A stretch of DNA of 16,525 nt from CAZIOH01 sp964540815. GTDB lineage: Bacteria > Myxococcota_A > Polyangia > Fen-1088. Below the pieces are notes generated by a model. It worked only from the letters and a program-made list of their open reading frames with translations. It did no database searches and was not told where the DNA came from. A program made the translations under genes and the position numbers. Positions within the stretch are counted from its first letter, which is position 1. Each line of letters starts with the position of its first letter. The DNA lies in assembly GCA_964540815.1 (NCBI GenBank), contig CAZIOH010000121.1:1-16525 (forward strand), written 5' to 3'. Positions 12,697 to 16,525 of the stretch are shown one piece after another.

Positions 12697-15018
12697 ATGG
12701 CAAATCCGCCAAAACAGCGTCACGCGACCGAGTCGCGACCCGACAGCTTCCCGGGTGATGGGTCGCCCGCCGTCGATGATGGCTTCGACTCGAAGCAGTG
12801 GTTGCTGGACACGGCGACCGAGGTCCGGGAGACCTTCGCCCAGAAGCGCCTTCTCATGTCGTTCGGGGAGTACTTCGCCCTGTTCGGCGCCAATCCGGCG
12901 CGGCACGCCCGCTCGGCCGCGCAGTACCTGCGGGACGTGTTCGACTTCTTCGGGACGGTCACGGTCAAGACCCCCCGCGGCTCGCTCACCCGCTGGAAGC
13001 TCTTCGACTGCGTGTGGGACGAGGGCAAGGACGCCCTCATGGGACAGGAGGAGGTCCAGGCGGCGGCCTACCGCCTGATCTCGAACTTCGCCCGCGAGGG
13101 CCGCACCAACCGCCTGATCCTGCTGCATGGTCCGAACGGCAGCGCCAAGTCGACCTTCGTGTCGGTCCTGCAGCGTGGGATGGAGCACTACTCCAGCCTG
13201 GAGGAAGGGGCCCTCTATCGGTTCAACTGGATCTTCCCGTCGCAGAAGCTGACCAAGGGGGGCATCGGGTTCTCGGGCAGCCCGCTCGCCGCCGAGGGGG
13301 CGAGCGAGACCTTCGCGTACCTCGAGGACGAGATGGTCGAGGCCAAGATCCTCGACGAGATGCGTGACCATCCCCTCCTGCTCATCCCCCGGGAGAAGCG
13401 ACGGGCGCTGATCGAGTCGCAGCTGGTGCAGGAGATCGCCAAGGGGTTTCGCCCGGCGGAGTACCTGCTCCGCGGCGATCTGTCGCACCGCAACCGCCAG
13501 ATCTTCGAGGCGCTGCTGGGGTCGTACCACGGAGATCTGGCCAAGGTCCTGCGCCACGTGCAGGTCGAGCGCTTCTTCGTGTCGCGGCGCTACCGGCAGG
13601 CGGCCGCCACCGTCGAGCCGCAGATGGCGGTCGACGCGCGGGCGCGCCAGCTCACCATGGATCGCTCGCTGTCCTCGCTGCCGCCCGCGCTGCAGTCGCT
13701 GACCCTCTACGAGACCCAGGGCGAGCTGGTGGACGGGAACCGGGGCATCATCGACTTCGCCGACCTGCTCAAGCGGCCGCTCGAGGCCTACAAGTACCTG
13801 CTCACCACCATCGAGACCGGGCGGGTCTCGCTCGAGGTGTCGAGCCTGGATCTCGACAGCATCTTCATCGGGTCGTCGAACGAGGGGTACCTGGCGGCGT
13901 TCAAGGAGCTGCCCGAGTTTCAGTCCTTCAAGGGGCGCATCGAGCTGGTGCGGGCGCCGTACTTGCTCGACTACCGGGTCGAGCAGCGGATCTACGAGGC
14001 CCAGATTCACGCCGCCCAGCTCGAGACCGAGAAGCACGTCGCCCCGCACGTGGCCTGGACGACGGCGCTGTGGGCGGTGCTGACCCGGATCCGCAAGCCC
14101 ATGCCCGAGAAGTATCCAAAGGCGGTGGCCGACACCATCGGCAAGCTGAGCCCGCTCGACAAGGCGCTGCTCTACGCCGACGGGGTGGTCCCCGACGGGG
14201 TCGGCACCGACGCCGCGCGGGAGCTGGTGGCGAGCATCGAGAAGATCGCCAAGGAGTCGGATAGTTACCCCAACTACGAGGGCCGGACCGGCGCCTCCCC
14301 GCGCGAGATGAAGCTCTTGCTGATGAACGCGGCCCAGAACCCCAGGTTCGCCTGCGTGTCGCCCTTCGCGCTGCTCGACGAGCTCGAGGAGCTGGTGCGG
14401 GGCGTGACGGTCTACGAGTTCCTCAAGCAGGAGCCCTTGCAGGGCGGATACCACGAGAACCGCAAGTTCGTCTTCCAGGTGCGGGACAAGCTCATCGACC
14501 GCATCGACGACGAGGTGCGGACGGCCATGGGCCTGGTCGAGGAGCGCAAGTACATCGACCAGTTCGAGCGCTACGTCTCGCTGGTGTCCCACTGGTTCCG
14601 CAAGGAGAAGGTGACCAACCCCATCACCGGGCGGGACGAGGCCCCCGACGAGAGCTTCATGTCCGACGTCGAGCGCGCGCTCGAGATGCAGAACCGGCGC
14701 GAGGAGTTCCGGCGCGAGGTCATCAACAAGATCGGGGCCTGGTCGGTCGACAACCCCAAGCAGAAGCCCGACATGGAGGTGATCTTCCCCGGGCAGATCT
14801 CCGCCCTGCGCGAGGCCTTCTTCGCCGAACGCCGCAAGCAGGTGCGGCGAATCAACGACGATCTGTTGATCCTGCTCACCGACGGCCCCGACAAGATGCC
14901 CCCCGACCAGGCCGAGGCCGCCCGCTCGACCATCGACAACATGCGCTCCCGCTTCGGGTACTGCGAGGCCTGCGCCAAGGACGCCGTCCTGGCGCTGGTC
15001 CGCAAGCGATACACCTGA
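12697..15018 (+). CDS. prkA: PrkA-type AAA+ protein (serine protein kinase family)
   Basis: 773 aa. After a poorly ordered N-terminal extension (about residues 1-30), the PrkA AAA domain begins near SFGEYFALFGANPARHARSA and contains the P-loop GPNGSAKST (145-153), GIIDFADLLKRPLE (350-363, Walker B region) and GSSNEGYLAAF (392-402, sensor region). VRAPYLLDYRVEQRIYE (418-434) is a family hallmark, and the C-terminal PrkA domain follows (about 440-770), ending with a CEAC motif. The family is described as serine protein kinases (Bacillus PrkA, E. coli YeaG) and more recently as ATP-dependent proteases, acting in sporulation and nutrient stress. It is longer than YeaG (about 640 aa) and its P-loop differs from the usual GPVGGGKS. 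The expected partners YeaH (DUF444) and SpoVR/YcgB are not next to it. ATG 12697 has no good Shine-Dalgarno site (GGAG is 17 bases upstream). Confidence 0.92.
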   Translation: MANPPKQRHATESRPDSFPGDGSPAVDDGFDSKQWLLDTATEVRETFAQKRLLMSFGEYFALFGANPARHARSAAQYLRDVFDFFGTVTVKTPRGSLTRWKLFDCVWDEGKDALMGQEEVQAAAYRLISNFAREGRTNRLILLHGPNGSAKSTFVSVLQRGMEHYSSLEEGALYRFNWIFPSQKLTKGGIGFSGSPLAAEGASETFAYLEDEMVEAKILDEMRDHPLLLIPREKRRALIESQLVQEIAKGFRPAEYLLRGDLSHRNRQIFEALLGSYHGDLAKVLRHVQVERFFVSRRYRQAAATVEPQMAVDARARQLTMDRSLSSLPPALQSLTLYETQGELVDGNRGIIDFADLLKRPLEAYKYLLTTIETGRVSLEVSSLDLDSIFIGSSNEGYLAAFKELPEFQSFKGRIELVRAPYLLDYRVEQRIYEAQIHAAQLETEKHVAPHVAWTTALWAVLTRIRKPMPEKYPKAVADTIGKLSPLDKALLYADGVVPDGVGTDAARELVASIEKIAKESDSYPNYEGRTGASPREMKLLLMNAAQNPRFACVSPFALLDELEELVRGVTVYEFLKQEPLQGGYHENRKFVFQVRDKLIDRIDDEVRTAMGLVEERKYIDQFERYVSLVSHWFRKEKVTNPITGRDEAPDESFMSDVERALEMQNRREEFRREVINKIGAWSVDNPKQKPDMEVIFPGQISALREAFFAERRKQVRRINDDLLILLTDGPDKMPPDQAEAARSTIDNMRSRFGYCEACAKDAVLALVRKRYT

Positions 15019-15041
15019 TCGCGGGAAGGGGCGGACGGGAG

Positions 15042-15068
15042 CGCGGGAAGGGAGGACCCCTCCCCGCG
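15042..15068 (+). terminator. Hairpin after prkA
   Basis: GGGAGG (15050-15055), loop ACC, CCTCCC (15059-15064), extended by an outer CGCG pair (15042-15045 with 15065-15068) across a four-base bulge. It starts 24 bases after the prkA stop. No T-run follows, so termination by this element alone is uncertain. Confidence 0.35.
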
Positions 15069-15127
15069 TGCCCCTCCCACGGACGACGAGAATCGTGCCC
15101 TGATCTGCTTCCGCTGGTGTCATCTCC

Positions 15128-15144
15128 GGTTGGCAAAGCCAACC
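15128..15144. repeat. Seven-bp-stem palindrome
   Basis: GGTTGGC (15128-15134), loop AAA, GCCAACC (15138-15144), a perfect stem with a three-base loop. It may be a terminator component or a copy of a dispersed palindrome. Confidence 0.6.
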
Positions 15145-15233
15145 TCCGATCCACCGCATGGAGGACATGACCGTGGGGCATCGGCCAACCCGAGACTGAG
15201 ACCAATTGAAAGCCGAGCCCCGCCCAATCATAT

Positions 15234-15274
15234 CCCCTCGCCCCGCGAAGCGGGGAGATGGTCAGGGCGAGGGG
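15234..15274. repeat. REP-like nested palindrome
   Basis: CCCCTCGCCC (15234-15243) is the perfect reverse complement of GGGCGAGGGG (15265-15274). Inside it, CCCCGC-GAA-GCGGGG (15241-15255) forms a second stem that shares three bases with the outer arm. A long GC palindrome with an inner small-loop hairpin and an asymmetric remainder (AGATGGTCA) is the shape of bacterial REP elements. Copy number cannot be judged from one window. Confidence 0.6.
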
Positions 15275-15347
15275 CCCCACTTCACTCCGGGGCCGGGGCC
15301 GGGACCGCGACGTGTCTTGTTCACCTCCCGCCGTTCGGGCGAGCGTA

Positions 15348-15364
15348 GCGCGGCTTTGCCGCGC
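15348..15364. repeat. Seven-bp-stem palindrome with TTT loop
   Basis: GCGCGGC (15348-15354), loop TTT, GCCGCGC (15358-15364). It lies 58 bases beyond the serine protease stop codon and could end that transcript or belong to the palindrome cluster. Confidence 0.55.
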
Positions 15365-15422
15365 GGAGCGAGAAGGGCGGGGAAGTGCGAGCGGCAGCGA
15401 GCCACGTCCACGATATAGACAA

Positions 15423-16525
15423 TCAGTGGGAGAGGGGGAGGCCGGGGGCAGGGGGAGGCGGAGGGGTGGGGGGGGCGTCGGCGATGGAGCCGGATGGGGG
15501 GGCGGGGGTGTCGTGTCCGATGGACAGGCGCTCGGCCATCTCGAGGACGCTGCCCGCCAGATCACGGGCCAGCACCGCGTCGCGGGAGATCGCGCGCGAC
15601 AGCTCCCGACCCTGGCGGCGCTCGTCGGCCGAGCTCGAGTTGGCGAGGGCGTGGCGGTAGTCGAGGGCGTGGCCCACCTGGACCCGGATCGAGTCGATGG
15701 CGCGCGTGAGCACGTCGCGCTCGTCGGTGCCGAGCGCCGACATCGGCCAGGCTCGCCACGACCCGGGGCCGGACGGCTCGACCGGTCCGGGCACGAACAG
15801 GCGGCCGGGCTCGCCGAAGGTGCCGGCCCGTGGTACGTCCTCGAGGACCAGGCTGCGGCGATCGTCGAGGGGGAACTGGCGCCCGTAGAAGTGGTAGAGG
15901 AGCACGCCCTCGCGCGCCTCGACCCGGAAGACCGTTCCCCCGAAGTCGAAGAAGGGCACCGCCGCCTCCCCGAGGCGGGCGATGATGTGCTCGCGCGCCC
16001 GCGCGTCGAGCCCTCCGCCGCCCACCCCGCTGGCGTCGGCGCTGAGCGCCCGTGGGATGCGCTTCTTGCGGCGCATGAACTCCGCCAGCTGATCGATCCC
16101 CACCACCACGTTGAGGGCGCTGTGGCCCTTGTATCCGGCGTGGTAGAGGCCGACCAGCTCGAGATCGCGGCTGGCGCACGAGACCGCCAGCACGGGGCTG
16201 CCCGAGTTGCCCTCGGAGAGGAGCGCGTCCACCACGAAGTCGACGTGGTCCCACCCCTGCTCCTGGTCGCGATCGTAGGGGTTGACGATCTTGCCGTCGC
16301 TCACCGCCTGCATCACGCCGAGGGGAAACCCGCGCACGCGGATGGCGTTGCCCTGCCGCAGGCTGGCGCTCTTCCCCACCCGGTAGGGCAGGACGTTCAG
16401 CACCTGCGGCGCCTTCAGGATCGCGGCATCGAGCAGCGGGTCGACCGCCACGCGCGTGAGCGGGACCTGGCCCGGCTCGAAGTCGTCGCGCTCGTCGCGC
16501 ACGATGCGCAGCTTGTCGTCGACCC
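15423..16525 (-). CDS. Trypsin-like serine protease with Pro-rich tail, 5' end outside the window
   Basis: The frame is open to the right edge (VDDKLRIV precedes the GTG at 16502), so the true start and the catalytic His lie beyond the window. Visible are the catalytic Asp region VDPLLDAAILK (Asp codon near 16430), a strand GNAIRVRGFPLG, and the catalytic Ser loop DALLSEGNSGSPVLAV (Ser codon 16203-16205) followed by LVGLYHAGYKG. These match the trypsin-2/HtrA-like peptidase fold. After the protease domain comes a C-terminal region of about 220 residues with a small beta domain (VPFFDFGGTVFRVEAREGVL) and a helical part, ending in the Pro-rich tail PPTPPPPPAPGLPLSH. No PDZ domain is recognisable. 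The substrate and whether it is exported cannot be told without the N-terminus. It converges on prkA. Confidence 0.82.
   Translation of the reverse strand, partial: VDDKLRIVRDERDDFEPGQVPLTRVAVDPLLDAAILKAPQVLNVLPYRVGKSASLRQGNAIRVRGFPLGVMQAVSDGKIVNPYDRDQEQGWDHVDFVVDALLSEGNSGSPVLAVSCASRDLELVGLYHAGYKGHSALNVVVGIDQLAEFMRRKKRIPRALSADASGVGGGGLDARAREHIIARLGEAAVPFFDFGGTVFRVEAREGVLLYHFYGRQFPLDDRRSLVLEDVPRAGTFGEPGRLFVPGPVEPSGPGSWRAWPMSALGTDERDVLTRAIDSIRVQVGHALDYRHALANSSSADERRQGRELSRAISRDAVLARDLAGSVLEMAERLSIGHDTPAPPSGSIADAPPTPPPPPAPGLPLSH

Larger units (their letters stand above)
15019..15422. other. 404-bp convergent intergenic region rich in palindromes
   Basis: No gene is supported here. The region lies between the stops of prkA and the serine protease gene and contains four separate strong hairpins (near 15042-15068, 15128-15144, 15234-15274 and 15348-15364), each annotated separately. 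Short frames crossing it have no Shine-Dalgarno site or recognisable product. Confidence 0.8.

Noticed and set aside
12577..15231. 884-codon minus-strand open frame covering all of prkA
   Set aside because: It is exactly antisense to a clear PrkA protein. In very GC-rich coding DNA stop codons are rare in the opposite frames; its Leu/Val/Asp/Gly-rich product matches no family and has no ribosome binding site.

Overview
The window is uniformly GC-rich. It carries several lipoproteins and secreted proteins with Gly/Ser-rich or Cys-rich sequence, a CehA/McbA-type metallohydrolase and a PrkA-type AAA+ protein. This combination points to a myxobacterium-like member of the Myxococcota (former Deltaproteobacteria, perhaps Polyangia). 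That placement is inference from protein style only. I see no rRNA, tRNA, CRISPR array, transposase or phage gene, so this reads as ordinary chromosome rich in poorly characterised envelope genes.

Left part (1-2564, all minus strand): a small exported His/Trp-rich protein cut by the window edge, a secreted PHP-type metallohydrolase, a CsbD-like stress protein and a 51-aa membrane protein of the Lmo0937 type. Centre-left (2565-4773, plus strand): after a 384-bp gap comes an exported lipoprotein with a roughly 180-residue Gly-rich linker and two c-type haem motifs, then a DUF1328-type small membrane protein. Together with CsbD and the Lmo0937-type protein, the DUF1328 gene gives three short stress-type genes, each with a strong Shine-Dalgarno site, on either side of the cytochrome gene.

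Middle (4849-8105): a short DsbD (membrane domain plus C-terminal thioredoxin domain only) is transcribed divergently from a prephenate dehydrogenase gene (tyrA). Their nearest possible starts are only 24 bp apart. tyrA overlaps an unknown lipoprotein gene by four bases.

Right-centre (8129-12590, minus strand): a compact run of five genes, in transcription order an MlaC-like phospholipid-carrier protein, a lipoprotein that looks like a two-lobed aspartic protease with only one intact catalytic Asp, a secreted CsgG/LpoB-style protein, a type IV prepilin-like protein, and a Cys-rich exported protein resembling DUF6184. The first three overlap by 8 and 4 bases and are probably translationally coupled. 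This is the best candidate here for an undescribed envelope system. Three short tandem duplications lie in this operon, two of them at start codons.

Right (12697-16525): prkA on the plus strand faces a trypsin-like serine protease on the minus strand whose 5' end is outside the window. The 404 bp between these convergent genes hold four strong palindromes, one of them resembling a REP element. Most long reading frames opposite these genes are high-GC shadows and are not annotated.
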